Source of the DNA: Candidatus [Bacteroides] periocalifornicus
GTDB taxonomy: Bacteria > Bacteroidota > Bacteroidia > Bacteroidales > CAJPTX01
Reading direction: 5' to 3'
DNA: 14,012 bases
Assembly: GCA_001421095.1 (NCBI GenBank)
Contig: LIIK01000055.1
Location: 312 to 14,323 of the forward strand
The position numbers were made by a program, and so were the translations under genes. The notes under the pieces are model-generated. The model was given only the letters and a program-made list of their open reading frames with translations. It ran no database searches and had not been told where the DNA came from. Positions 1 through 8,078 of the stretch are shown in pieces; the stretch's first letter is position 1, and each line of letters begins with the position of its first letter.

Positions 1-1521
1 TACCTGGCCGACGCCCTGGGCGAGGACTGGCAGGAGGAGTACACCGTGTGGGACCCCGCCGCGGGTACTGGCAACCTGCTGAATGGCCTCACCAACAAGT
101 ACAACATCTGGGCCTCGACCCTCGACCAGCAGGACGTGGACGTGATGCGGGACCGCATCCGCAACGGGGCGAACCTCCTGGAATCCCACGTATTCCAGTT
201 CGACTTCCTGAACGATTCATTCGACAAGCTCCCCGCGGAGCTGCGGGCCATAGTCGACGACCTGGAGCGGCGGAAAAAGCTGGTGGTGTACATGAACCCG
301 CCCTACGCAGAGGCGGGAAACGCCCACCTCCCCGCAGGGAGCAGCGAGGGGAATAAGACTGGCGTATCGAATAATAGCCGGGTATGGGAAAAGCATAGAG
401 AAAGCCTCGGGCTCGGAATACGAGAGCTCTACGTGCAGTTTTTGATGCGTATACAGGATGAAATCCCCGGCTGTTGGATTGGTGAATTCTCAAAATTGAA
501 AACCCTTCAATCCACCGCTTTTTCGGCATTTCGACAGCACTTCCATGCTGAGCTCGAGACGATTTTCCTGATGCCCTCCAAGACCTTTGACAATGTGAAG
601 GGGGAATTCCCGATCGGGTTTAAGGTTTGGCATCTCACCGCAAACGCCTTCCCCTTCACATCGATAGCGGCGACGGTGTACGATGAAAAGGGCAATTGCA
701 CAGGAACAAAAACCTTGCGCCCAGAGGATGATGCCCCCAGGATATCATCATGGATTCGCCGATTCTTAGCACCTAGCCCCACGCAGCCCATAGGCTACAC
801 CGGCAACTACGGACCCGATTTTCAGCATAACCATTACCTCCGCCTGCACAGCACCAAGCGCCTCAACAGGAATGGTACGCTGGACAATTCCACAAAATAC
901 CCCATCGGCACACCCCAGCTACTCCCAATCTGCATCTACTTCGCCGTCCGCCTCTGCATAGAGTCCACCTGGCTGAATGACCGCGACCAATTCCTATGGC
1001 CCCATGAAAGCTGGCGGGGCGATGCGGAGTTCCTGCGCAATTGCCTGGCCTTCACCCTACTCCACGGGCAGAACCGCATCTCCTGCGCCGAGGGGGTGAA
1101 TCACTGGATTCCCTACACCGAGTACGAGGTGGATGCCAAGGAGAAGTTTTCTTCACATTTCATGACCGATTTCCTCTCGGGCAAGCTCGGCAGGAAGAAG
1201 GCGGACACGGGCGACCTCTTCACAGAGAGCGTTGATCTGATTCCCAGAGAGCCCGTGGTCTTCTCGCCCGAGGCGCAGGCAGTGCTGGACGCGGGTCGTG
1301 AACTCTGGCGCTACTACCACGCCCAGCCGAACGCCAACCCCAACGCCGCCCTCTATGACATCCGCCTCCACTTCCAGGGCTGCAAGCCCAACGGCCACAT
1401 GAACCCCAAGAGCGACGACGCGCGCTATACCGAGCTGATCTCCTCCCTGCGCGAACGGCTCAAGGCGCTGGCCAGGAAGATAGAGCCCAAGGTGTACGAG
1501 CACGGCTTCCTGCTGGGGTGA
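1..1521 (+). CDS. N6-adenine DNA methyltransferase, type IIG/Eco57I-like (5' end outside window)
   Basis: The reading frame is open from base 1, so the start lies to the left; the GTG at 46 is internal because coding-quality sequence precedes it. In the 506-residue fragment, motif I (SAM binding) is seen as DPAAGTGNLL at about residues 18-27, and the catalytic motif IV as NPPY at 99-102, which is diagnostic for adenine-N6 methylases. The rest, about 400 residues, would hold the end of the catalytic domain and a target-recognition or specificity region. Stop is TGA at 1519-1521. The family transfers a methyl group from SAM to adenine in DNA, as part of restriction-modification, phage-type or orphan methylation. 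No nuclease motif is visible here, but an N-terminal nuclease domain could lie off the window. A partner restriction gene is not seen downstream. The methylase call is strong; the subtype is inferred. Confidence 0.85.
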   Translation, partial: YLADALGEDWQEEYTVWDPAAGTGNLLNGLTNKYNIWASTLDQQDVDVMRDRIRNGANLLESHVFQFDFLNDSFDKLPAELRAIVDDLERRKKLVVYMNPPYAEAGNAHLPAGSSEGNKTGVSNNSRVWEKHRESLGLGIRELYVQFLMRIQDEIPGCWIGEFSKLKTLQSTAFSAFRQHFHAELETIFLMPSKTFDNVKGEFPIGFKVWHLTANAFPFTSIAATVYDEKGNCTGTKTLRPEDDAPRISSWIRRFLAPSPTQPIGYTGNYGPDFQHNHYLRLHSTKRLNRNGTLDNSTKYPIGTPQLLPICIYFAVRLCIESTWLNDRDQFLWPHESWRGDAEFLRNCLAFTLLHGQNRISCAEGVNHWIPYTEYEVDAKEKFSSHFMTDFLSGKLGRKKADTGDLFTESVDLIPREPVVFSPEAQAVLDAGRELWRYYHAQPNANPNAALYDIRLHFQGCKPNGHMNPKSDDARYTELISSLRERLKALARKIEPKVYEHGFLLG

Positions 1522-1960
1522 GGCGTTTGTAGCAAGGAGCTTAGGACGCTGCGGGGGGCGTTTGTCGCGACGTGGCGCACCGCGTTGCGATTATGTGCAT
1601 TTCTATCAATTGGCGAGGTTGCCCATCGCATTCTTTGGTAGGGGCGATGCCGAGCGGAGCGAGTGCTCGCCCTAACGATGCCGCATCGCGATTATGATGC
1701 GTCTTATGGGGATCTCGGTAGGGGAGGTGCTGTAGGGGCGGGCCGAAAGTTGCCCGTCCACTCGAGAGTACCCTCCCTAACCAACGTGGCGGCGGCGTGC
1801 CGCATCGTGATTAAGGATGCCGCACCGTGACAAAGACCATAGGTCCCCACAGGTACGAGGCGTGAGGACCAGAAAACGACGCGGCACGCCGCGTCGCTAC
1901 GTCCTTCGAGAAACGGGAGAATCGGATTTAAACCACCGTTTGGATTTCCCGTATTTTCCT
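1522..1960. repeat. Gene-free region with dispersed REP-like palindromes
   Basis: No credible gene lies between the methylase stop and the osmC-like promoter. The stretch is built from short repeats. A hairpin with TAGGGGCGA near 1639 faces TCGCCCTA ending at 1674. GATGCCGCATCGCGATTA lies at 1677-1694, with relatives at about 1796-1815 and 1816-1835. A 32-bp element at 1731-1762 recurs at 8819-8850 (27 of 32 identical). A perfect 9-bp inverted repeat, CGACGCGGC / GCCGCGTCG with a 2-bp spacer, lies at 1877-1896. The last recurs with one change at 13781-13800. Role unknown; such elements usually mark intergenic mRNA ends or are remnants of small mobile repeats. Confidence 0.75.
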
Positions 1961-1968
1961 TAACTTTG
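1939..1968 (+). promoter_or_regulatory. Bacteroidota-type promoter for the OsmC-family gene
   Basis: TTTG at 1939-1942 is followed after 18 bp by TAACTTTG at 1961-1968, a full match to the Bacteroidota consensus (-33 TTTG, -7 TAnnTTTG). Transcription should begin near 1975, giving a leader of about 20 nt before ATG 1993. No Shine-Dalgarno sequence is visible, which is common in this phylum. Confidence 0.75.
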
Positions 1969-1992
1969 CTGCATCCTAAAATTCACTCGATC

Positions 1993-2400
1993 ATGGAAAA
2001 GCTAGAGCTTCAGTACCAGGGCAACCTCCGGGTGCAAGCAACCCACATGCGTAGTGGCACTATGATAACCACTGACGCCCCAGTAGATAACCACGGTCTA
2101 GGGCAATCCTTTTCGCCTACCGATCTCCTTTGCACAGCTGCTGGTGCCTGCATGCTCACCATAATGGGCATAGCTGCAGACACCCACGGTATCGACCTCA
2201 AGGGGGTAAAAGTGCAGGTGGAAAAGGAAATGGCAGCAGAACCCCGCAGAGTGGGCGCCATCCACATGACCGTTGATCTGAGGGGCTGTAACCTCGATAA
2301 GAAGCAGCGCACTATTCTAGAACGCAGCGCGCAGACCTGCCCTGTGCTGCTGAGCCTACACCCCGATGTAAAGAAGGATATACAGTATCTCTACGAATGA
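1993..2400 (+). CDS. OsmC/Ohr-family protein
   Basis: A 135-residue protein of the usual OsmC-fold size. The family's two redox cysteines are both in place: Cys53 in the helix segment TAAGACMLT and Cys116 in the motif QTCPVLLSL. In characterised members these cysteines reduce organic hydroperoxides with thiol or lipoyl cofactors in the cytoplasm; the YhfA-like branch has a less certain substrate, so the exact subfamily is left open. ATG 1993 is chosen over an upstream TTG at 1966 because that codon lies inside the -7 promoter element, which puts the transcript start downstream of it. The gene stands alone, with its own promoter upstream and a hairpin terminator 26 bp downstream. A role in peroxide defence of an anaerobe or microaerophile would fit but is inferred. 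Confidence 0.88.
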   Translation: MEKLELQYQGNLRVQATHMRSGTMITTDAPVDNHGLGQSFSPTDLLCTAAGACMLTIMGIAADTHGIDLKGVKVQVEKEMAAEPRRVGAIHMTVDLRGCNLDKKQRTILERSAQTCPVLLSLHPDVKKDIQYLYE

Positions 2401-2425
2401 GGCGGTTAGCTCCTACCATCATCAG

Positions 2426-2462
2426 AAAAGGGGGAGAATGCTCTGGCATACTCCCCCCTTTT
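2426..2462. terminator. Bidirectional intrinsic terminator between convergent genes
   Basis: AAAAGGGGGAG at 2426-2436 pairs with CTCCCCCCTTTT at 2451-2462 with a single bulged C. Inside, ATGC (2438-2441) pairs with GCAT (2446-2449) around a TCTG loop. The flanking A and T runs give a T tract on each strand. It lies between the stop of the OsmC-family gene (2400) and the end of the minus-strand TPR-like gene (2471), so it can serve both. Confidence 0.85.
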
Positions 2463-2470
2463 ATACGTGG

Positions 2471-5107
2471 TTACCAGAGGTTCTCCCGATCCATCTCCTC
2501 CAGAACCTCTCGCCCAACCTTTGCAAATCTCCTAGCCTCCGCAAGCGTGGGGTAGAGAGCCCTTGCCCGTTGGAGATCTTCAAGAGCTTTTAGCGCTTTG
2601 TCCCTATTCTTCTGGTAGATGCAAGCATGGAACAATAGCCCAGAGGTTAGCATGCACCAGGTATCACGAGAATCTTCATCCACCTTCTCTATGGGAGGGT
2701 AGCAAGCCAACGCCTCAACAATGAGGGGGTATGCCCTAACAAAATCCTGCTTTTCGATAAACCGGATTGCCCTGAGGCTTCGCATAGTGAGCGCTTGCTC
2801 TCGGTATTTTTCATTTCCCTCCGTCTGGCTAAAACGCTCTACAATGGGGATCGCCTCGGCAAAGAAGGCATCCATATCCTCAGGGAAGCGCTTGCGGTAA
2901 AAGGGAAGCCACCAGCTTTGGGCCTCGGCAAGCAGCATGTAGTTTGCCGCCAAGAGATCGAGATAGTACTCTGGATCTAGCTCGTAGCAACGCTTGCAGT
3001 AGTGAAGAGCCTCCTGTAGATGGCTGTAGGCCCAGCGCCTAGCAATGGGGTAATCGTAGGCCAACGCCAGCAGCCGGTGGTACTCGAACATCAACCCGTT
3101 TGCTAGCCCCTGCTCATCTGTCCGGTTACCCGCCTCTGCGAGCGACCGCTCACACCACATTCGGGCGATTCTGGATGCCTTCCGAAGCCTACACCAACTA
3201 TGCTGATTAGTCAAGAGTTCCATAAGATCGGTGTAGAATCTAGCCATCCGTGAGGGATGAGTACGTTGGAAATCAGCTGGATAACACCTATAGAGTTCCT
3301 CCGACATGGCAATCTGCGCCCTACAGATCTTGACAGCCGCCTTCGTCTTCCCTAAGCCCGCCAAAAGCTTACGAAGCGTTCCCCACACATCCAGGAGCAT
3401 TTCGCAAGCGTCTTTATTGCCTGTAACCGTAAGGGTTGTAGCGAGTTCATCTGCTCGGTGGAGCAACACAGGGAGCATTTCGCGAGCCTGTACCTCTTCG
3501 CCATCCTCCAGAAGGCTGAAAACCTCTTCTGCATCACTATTCAGCTGCTGCAGCGCGAGTTCAAGGCCTCCGCTCGCACCAAATATCCTGTCGAACTCTT
3601 CGACCAGTGCCGAGATCTGCTGGCGAAGCCTGGGGTTTGCCTCATCGTTGGCTGGGACTTCACTGAGGAGGTCGGTGATTTCACTCCGCACCGCAACGCA
3701 GTGATCTTTGAGCTCTTCGGGAAATCCTCCCTCTTCCTTTACCGCTTGGGCAATAAGCCGGACGTTGCGCTGCGAGATCCTAAAGCGTTCCAGGTGATTC
3801 TTACAGCTCCGTCCGAGGACTGTACTGTACTGAACTGCCGCCCCTAGGTACTCCTCCAGATTCTCCAGTAGATTAGCTTCACAGAGAAGTCCCTGTAGAT
3901 TGAAGTACTCTCTGCAGTTCGCTAGGGCTTTCGCTTCGTCTAGCGTTACCACCCTATCGTACAGGGTGAAGAGCGAGGCGTGGATGCGCGCACGACGCTC
4001 TACGTAGGCAGGGTACTCCTCGGCAACATCGGGGGTTATATCTGCCGTCTGCGGGTTGAACATCGCCAAGGTCTCCTCAAGGATCTGGATGCACTTACGG
4101 TAGTCTGTTGGCTCGGTCGTCACACCGTTAGTACCTTGACGCTGATCCTTGATGTACTCCATCATGTAGAGCGACCAACCAGCACGCAAGCCATACACGT
4201 AGGCATCTACACTTTTCCCTGCCTCTTTTGCCGACAATCGGCATTTTAGGAATATATTCTCCGCCTCCTTATGCCGCGCAGGTATCGTCTCCATGCACTC
4301 TGCCGCCTCCATTTTTAGGCGAATGAAATTGGCCGGATCCCTGTGCTGCATGGCCACTTCAGCCCCTTTCAGGAGCATCTCTGCCACATTGGTCAGCAAC
4401 TCAACCTCGCGGGGCCGGGTGGCCCAGGGCGCCTCATTACCATCATCGCCATCGTAGTTCTGCCGATACTCCTCCATCAAGATTGCGCAGTACTCATGGA
4501 TAGCACGGTAGGCCCACTGAGCAGCCTCGTCGTCTAGTTCCTTATCTTTCAGCACAGCATCTACCACCCAAGCCAAATGGGGGAGCGCCTGTGCCTCATG
4601 CTCAGGATCGTTCCAGCGGCTAAGACAGATGCCGAGTGCCGTTGTTGCCCTTACCAGCTCCCCATTCAGCCGACTATTACTTTTCGCGAGCGCTATTGCC
4701 CTCTGGAGATACCCCTCATCCTGCCTACGGCTCTCAGGGGTTATATCCTCTTGATTCATAGTCAGCACATGGCACCACCAGAGCGACTCGTACTGGAGCT
4801 TCTCTAGGTCATCTACCCCGCTCTCCCCCATGCTATCGGCCAGCTGCTCAAACTGCTCTCGAATCGCAAGGATATCTGCATGCTTGATTCTCAGGCTATA
4901 CTGCAGCAAATCGTAGCGTAATAGGTATCGTTCAAACTCTAGCCCATGCCCATCCGCCAGGCTATAGGCCTCCTACAGTTCACGCCCAGCACGTTCGAGC
5001 TCTTGAGAATCTAACGGTTCACCGTCCTCGCCAAGATTTTCCCGCACACGCTCCAAGGCCGTCTCACGCAAGGCTCGGATGCGCGATTCAATATCATCTC
5101 GCTTCAT
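2471..5107 (-). pseudogene. Large TPR-like helical protein, interrupted by an in-frame TAG at codon 45
   Basis: Reading from ATG 5107, which directly follows an in-frame TGA, gives an 878-residue product if the amber at 4973-4975 is counted as a residue. Before it lie 44 charged codons (MKRDDIESRI onward); after it the same frame runs open to TAA 2471-2473. The longest uninterrupted part begins around a TTG at 4909 (812 residues), but the 21 codons between TAG and that TTG look coding (EAYSLADGHGLEFERY), so 4909 is probably not the native start. The protein is all-helical, rich in Leu, Ala and Glu, with TPR-like pairs, for example near residues 690-730 (HLQEALHYCKRCYELDPEYY) and 825-855. No signal peptide, membrane segment or catalytic motif was recognised. 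The gene starts 17 bp after the DUF4276 gene, so it may be co-transcribed. Function unknown; probably a protein-interaction scaffold. It may be a pseudogene, restart internally, or be read through. Confidence 0.6.
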
Positions 5108-5124
5108 TCAGTAGCAGATTGTTT

Positions 5125-5793
5125 TTACTGGGTAATAGATGCTTGATTACCAGCCGTACTTATCAGATTTTCGACCCACCCGTTGAAGTGCGGGGCCTTT
5201 GCCCGCATGGTGGGGATGCCGATGGATTCGGCCAACAGGGGGCCAACGATTACTTTACTATAGCCGTCTACAATTCGCTTCAACCGATGGCTAGGTGATG
5301 TTTCTAGACCACCATTAATCAACTCAGGGTTAGAAAATTCTTTAAAAATTTTATTTAACCCTTCTGAATCAACTTTATATTTATAAAAAACCTCCTTATC
5401 GCAAAAGAGCAAAGCTTCGAATTCATGAACCAAGAAGTTAGGAATAAATCTATACCTTAAACTTTCATCTATCTCGCCCTTCATAGCCTCCTCTACCGCT
5501 CTTACCTTCTTGTATACATCGGTAATTCGGTCGCATTTATCCTACATGGGGAAGTTATGGGATGCTTTTATACCATACCAGTCAATTAGAGTCGTTACAA
5601 AGCAGTCCTCCTCAGCCTTTAAATGCCCCTCTATCTGATATTTTAAAACGCTCCAAGGGACAATTCCTCCTCCTGATTTTTTAATAATTGGAGCTACAAT
5701 CCAGATTTTGTACTCCTGCAAATAGTTAGACAAAGCCTCTTTGCAGAATTCTTGTTCGGTTTCCCCTTCGCAAACTGCTATAACTCTACACAT
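5125..5793 (-). pseudogene. DUF4276-family (TOPRIM-like) protein, interrupted by an in-frame TAG at codon 84
   Basis: ATG 5793 opens MCRVIAVCEGETEQEF, the family's N-terminal EGxTE motif, which resembles the TOPRIM catalytic glutamate. FVTTLIDWYGI follows at about residues 66-76, with the acidic residue expected in the second motif. TAG at 5542-5544 then ends an 83-residue product. Exactly the same frame resumes (DKCDRITDVYKKV) and carries the family's second half, including RFIPNFLVHEFEALLF, to TAA 5125-5127. Counting the amber codon the protein is 222 residues, a normal length for the family, with no frameshift. The start lies 6 bp after the ATPase stop and overlaps an AAGGAG sequence. From its partner and TOPRIM-like motifs it is probably the nuclease or effector of an ATPase/TOPRIM defence pair. 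The sequence is AT-richer than the hmu genes. It could be a nonsense allele, a recoding case or an assembly error. Confidence 0.72.
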
Positions 5794-5799
5794 CTCCTT

Positions 5800-6867
5800 T
5801 TAGTATTGCAGCTGTCCCTGTGGAATTATAGATCTCTTCCAAATCTCACCAAGGCTGTACATCTCTAGCCAAATATCCAAATTATTACTACTAAGTCGCT
5901 GAAAACGAGATTCTCCATCTACTAAATCAACTGCAATGACATCTTCTGGGTTAAAATGGCTTATTAGATCTGCCGATTGCGTAGCGGCTATCACCTGCGC
6001 TCCTCTAGCTGTAGCCGACCGCATGAGCCCGGCCAGTTTTGCGATAGCGAATGGGTGGAGACCCAGCTCAGGCTCGTCTATCACTATAGTAGTCGGCAAC
6101 TTAGGCTGGAGGAAAAGCACCGTCAGCGCAATGAAACGAAGCGTTCCATCCGAGAAGGCGTTGGGGCCCTGAATCGCCTCAAATTCTTCAGAACGCCACT
6201 GTAGCCGTACTGTTCCCGCATCCCTGTCTGGCTCCAAGACAAAATCGTTAAAAAATGGAGCTACCGAGTGTATCGTACCCCGAATTACATTATATCTATT
6301 CGGATGTTTCTCCCTAATGTGGTATAAAAAAGCCGCTAGATTACTACCATCTGAATATAAGTAGAGGGTGTCGTCATCCACATTACTCCCCCCCTTCATT
6401 GGAGAATTCAACCCTATATCATGAAAATGGTAGCGCCTACAGGACTGTATATATTTCCGAATATAGAGACCTCTACCTATTGTATGCTCTCGTACTCTTG
6501 CTTCGCTATATGTCCCGCCGACCTTCCAATGTTTTCCTTTATAAATTAAATCTTCATCCGTAACAAAAATACCATCTACTCCTTTTTCTAATTCGATTCC
6601 ATAGCCATTCTTACCTCCATCAAATTCTAGCAAAAAACGGATCTTATGGCTCACCTTCGCCCCTTTATGGAGAAAAGCTTCTACTCCGCCCCTAGCAACT
6701 ATATAGCGTTGCATAGATTGGTGGTATAGAACATCCAAAAACGTAAAGAACGACAGCAGGTTGCTCTTCCCGCTCCCATTCCCGCCGATGAGGATGTTCA
6801 GTGGCTCTAGCTTAAGATTCACCTTCTTCAGGGTCTTGAAGCCCTCGATCTCTACGTAATCCAGCAT
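5800..6867 (-). CDS. SMC/OLD-like AAA ATPase (AAA_15/AAA_21 type)
   Basis: A complete 355-residue ABC-type ATPase. The N terminus MLDYVEIEGFKTLKKVNLKL is typical of RecF/OLD-like ATPases. Walker A is GGNGSGKS at residues 28-35. A signature-like segment FSDGTLR lies near 238-244. Walker B with the catalytic glutamate is IVIDEPELGLHP at 261-272, and the switch region is AATQS at 294-298. The middle part (about 50-230) is the variable insert between the two ATPase halves. ATG 6867 is chosen because AGGAGG lies 7 bp before it and the upstream extension opens only with TTG. It is the first gene of the unit; the DUF4276 gene starts 6 bp after its stop. In related systems the ATPase senses invasion or DNA ends and controls a TOPRIM effector, so a defence role is inferred. 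The AT-rich composition suggests horizontal acquisition. Confidence 0.85.
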   Translation of the reverse strand: MLDYVEIEGFKTLKKVNLKLEPLNILIGGNGSGKSNLLSFFTFLDVLYHQSMQRYIVARGGVEAFLHKGAKVSHKIRFLLEFDGGKNGYGIELEKGVDGIFVTDEDLIYKGKHWKVGGTYSEARVREHTIGRGLYIRKYIQSCRRYHFHDIGLNSPMKGGSNVDDDTLYLYSDGSNLAAFLYHIREKHPNRYNVIRGTIHSVAPFFNDFVLEPDRDAGTVRLQWRSEEFEAIQGPNAFSDGTLRFIALTVLFLQPKLPTTIVIDEPELGLHPFAIAKLAGLMRSATARGAQVIAATQSADLISHFNPEDVIAVDLVDGESRFQRLSSNNLDIWLEMYSLGEIWKRSIIPQGQLQY

Positions 6868-6917
6868 TCCCCAGCCCTCCTGTGCATTCGTTATTGCTCC
6901 AGCCAAAATTCTCCCCG

Positions 6918-6947
6918 CAAAGTTACCCTTTTATCCAAAAATTCCAA
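6918..6947 (-). promoter_or_regulatory. Bacteroidota-type promoter for the ATPase-DUF4276 unit
   Basis: On the minus strand TTG (6945-6947) is followed after 19 bp by TAACTTTG (6918-6925), the same -7 octamer as before the OsmC-family gene. The transcript should begin near 6911, leaving about 43 nt before ATG 6867. It lies just beyond the hairpin that probably ends hmu transcription, so the two units are separable. Confidence 0.65.
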
Positions 6948-6966
6948 TACCCTGCTGTGCAAAAGC

Positions 6967-7003
6967 GAAGCCCCGCCTCCCGAAGCTGGAAGACGGGGCT
7001 TTG
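6967..7003 (-). terminator. Probable intrinsic terminator of the hmu operon
   Basis: GAAGCCCCG at 6967-6975 faces CGGGGCTTT at 6994-7002. The stem is GC-rich, with a loop of about 18 nt that can pair partly (CC/GG). On the minus strand the stem is followed by cgcTTTTGC, a short T run. It lies about 130 nt after the hmuV stop and before the ATPase promoter. It could also work weakly on the plus strand. Confidence 0.6.
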
Positions 7004-7132
7004 CCCTATCCTTAAAAGTTCTGATACCCCTTATTTTTACTGGGTAGGCATCCTATTAGCGTGCGTGCAGGAATCATGCGAATCAGAGCGACACCATGGC
7101 CTTCAGCATCACGCAAAAATTTTGAACCCGTC

Positions 7133-7459
7133 CTACTCTGGTATATAGATGATCTCTCCGCTCTCGAGCTGGTAGGCCACCCCTACCTTGCGCCCCTTCT
7201 GCTGGCTGCTGGTAGCATCCTTGCTCGGGGTGTAGCGCTCGATCTTCTCCCCCTTCTTCATGATGATCTCCATGTTGTCCTTCCCAGGGTTCTTCACCAT
7301 CGTGTAGTCCTGCTGAGAGAAGATCTCAGTCATGTTGAACTTCGTAACCAGCGCCACCATCAGCGCGAGGGCGAAGACCATTGCGATGTCGAACATATTG
7401 GAGAGCAGGCTGCTGGGGTCTACCTCCTCGTCGGTAAAACGTCGCCTACTTGCTGCCAT
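7133..7459 (-). CDS. hmuV: HmuV-type DUF2149 membrane protein
   Basis: A 108-residue protein with a charged N terminus (RRRFTDEEVDP), one membrane segment at about residues 21-39 (NMFDIAMVFALALMVALV) and a polar, probably periplasmic C-terminal domain ending GVAYQLESGEIIYIPE. This layout matches DUF2149 proteins that accompany TolQ/ExbB-like and CobN-like proteins. The topology is like that of ExbD/TolR, suggesting it pairs with HmuU in a proton-driven complex; that is inferred. Its ATG 7459 lies inside the end of hmuU, a 14-bp overlap that suggests translational coupling. It ends with TAG and has an in-frame TGA eight codons later. It is the last gene of the unit. Confidence 0.85.
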   Translation of the reverse strand: MAASRRRFTDEEVDPSSLLSNMFDIAMVFALALMVALVTKFNMTEIFSQQDYTMVKNPGKDNMEIIMKKGEKIERYTPSKDATSSQQKGRKVGVAYQLESGEIIYIPE

Positions 7460-8039
7460 GGCTTAGCGTATCGTTGATGTAATCGAGCCATACGAGGTCG
7501 CGGTGGTTGTAGCTCCTCAGCATCTGGAGGGCGAGGTAGCCGACCCCCGAGGCGAACATCCCCAGCACCGTGGTAGCAAACGCCACCTGCATATTGTAGG
7601 CCATGCTCCCCACGTCGCCCGTGCTCAGCCCTACGAGCGCAGGCCCCATAGGGATGAGCGTCCCCATGAGCCCGAGGATAGGCCCGAACTTCGTGAGAAT
7701 CTTCGGCTGGCTTAGCCTCCGTTCCAGCTCCAGCTCGTAATTGCCTATCAGGTAGTTCCGCTCAGCCTCGTTGGCCTTAAGGGTTTGGAGTGCCACCTGC
7801 TCGAAGGGTGTAGCACCATTGGCCTTCTCCAGCTGGGCGGTTAGCGGAGCAAGCCCTTGGATCTTGAGGCCATCCATGAGCACACCGTACCGTTTCAGCC
7901 GACGTTGGTAGCGTTGGCGAGCACCGAAGAGCCCACCGAGCTGCAGCACACTCAGCACGAACAGCACCAGCAACCCCACCACCACGGGGATCAGCAGCCC
8001 ATTCGAGATCCAGAACATCACCTCAGAGATAACCTTCAT
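7446..8039 (-). CDS. hmuU: HmuU, MotA/TolQ/ExbB proton-channel family
   Basis: A 197-residue protein with three membrane segments: about 12-34, 118-138 (GPILGLMGTLIPMGPALVGL) and 148-174 (MQVAFATTVLGMFASGVGYL). A cytoplasmic charged stretch lies between the first two. The glycine-proline-rich second segment is the typical TolQ/ExbB/MotA signature. In the haem gene set it would form, with HmuV, an inner-membrane motor or channel that supports HmuS or outer-membrane transport; this is inferred from family and context. No Shine-Dalgarno sequence precedes ATG 8039. It lies 39 bp after the hmuT stop in the same reading frame with no further stop between them, and overlaps hmuV by 14 bp. Confidence 0.88.
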   Translation of the reverse strand: MKVISEVMFWISNGLLIPVVVGLLVLFVLSVLQLGGLFGARQRYQRRLKRYGVLMDGLKIQGLAPLTAQLEKANGATPFEQVALQTLKANEAERNYLIGNYELELERRLSQPKILTKFGPILGLMGTLIPMGPALVGLSTGDVGSMAYNMQVAFATTVLGMFASGVGYLALQMLRSYNHRDLVWLDYINDTLSHGSK

Positions 8040-8078
8040 ATCTAAAATGCTATTACCAAATATCCAGCGATTGTTAAA

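Noticed and set aside
89..529. Minus-strand and shifted frames inside the methylase region
   Set aside because: They are shadows of the methyltransferase frame, which carries motif I and NPPY.
5122..5134. 13-mer TTTTTACTGGGTA also present at 7033-7045
   Set aside because: A match of this length is expected by chance in 14 kb and the flanks do not align.
4973..5544. TAG as a pyrrolysine codon
   Set aside because: Neither protein is a methylamine methyltransferase, no pyl genes are seen, and Bacteroidota are not known to use it.
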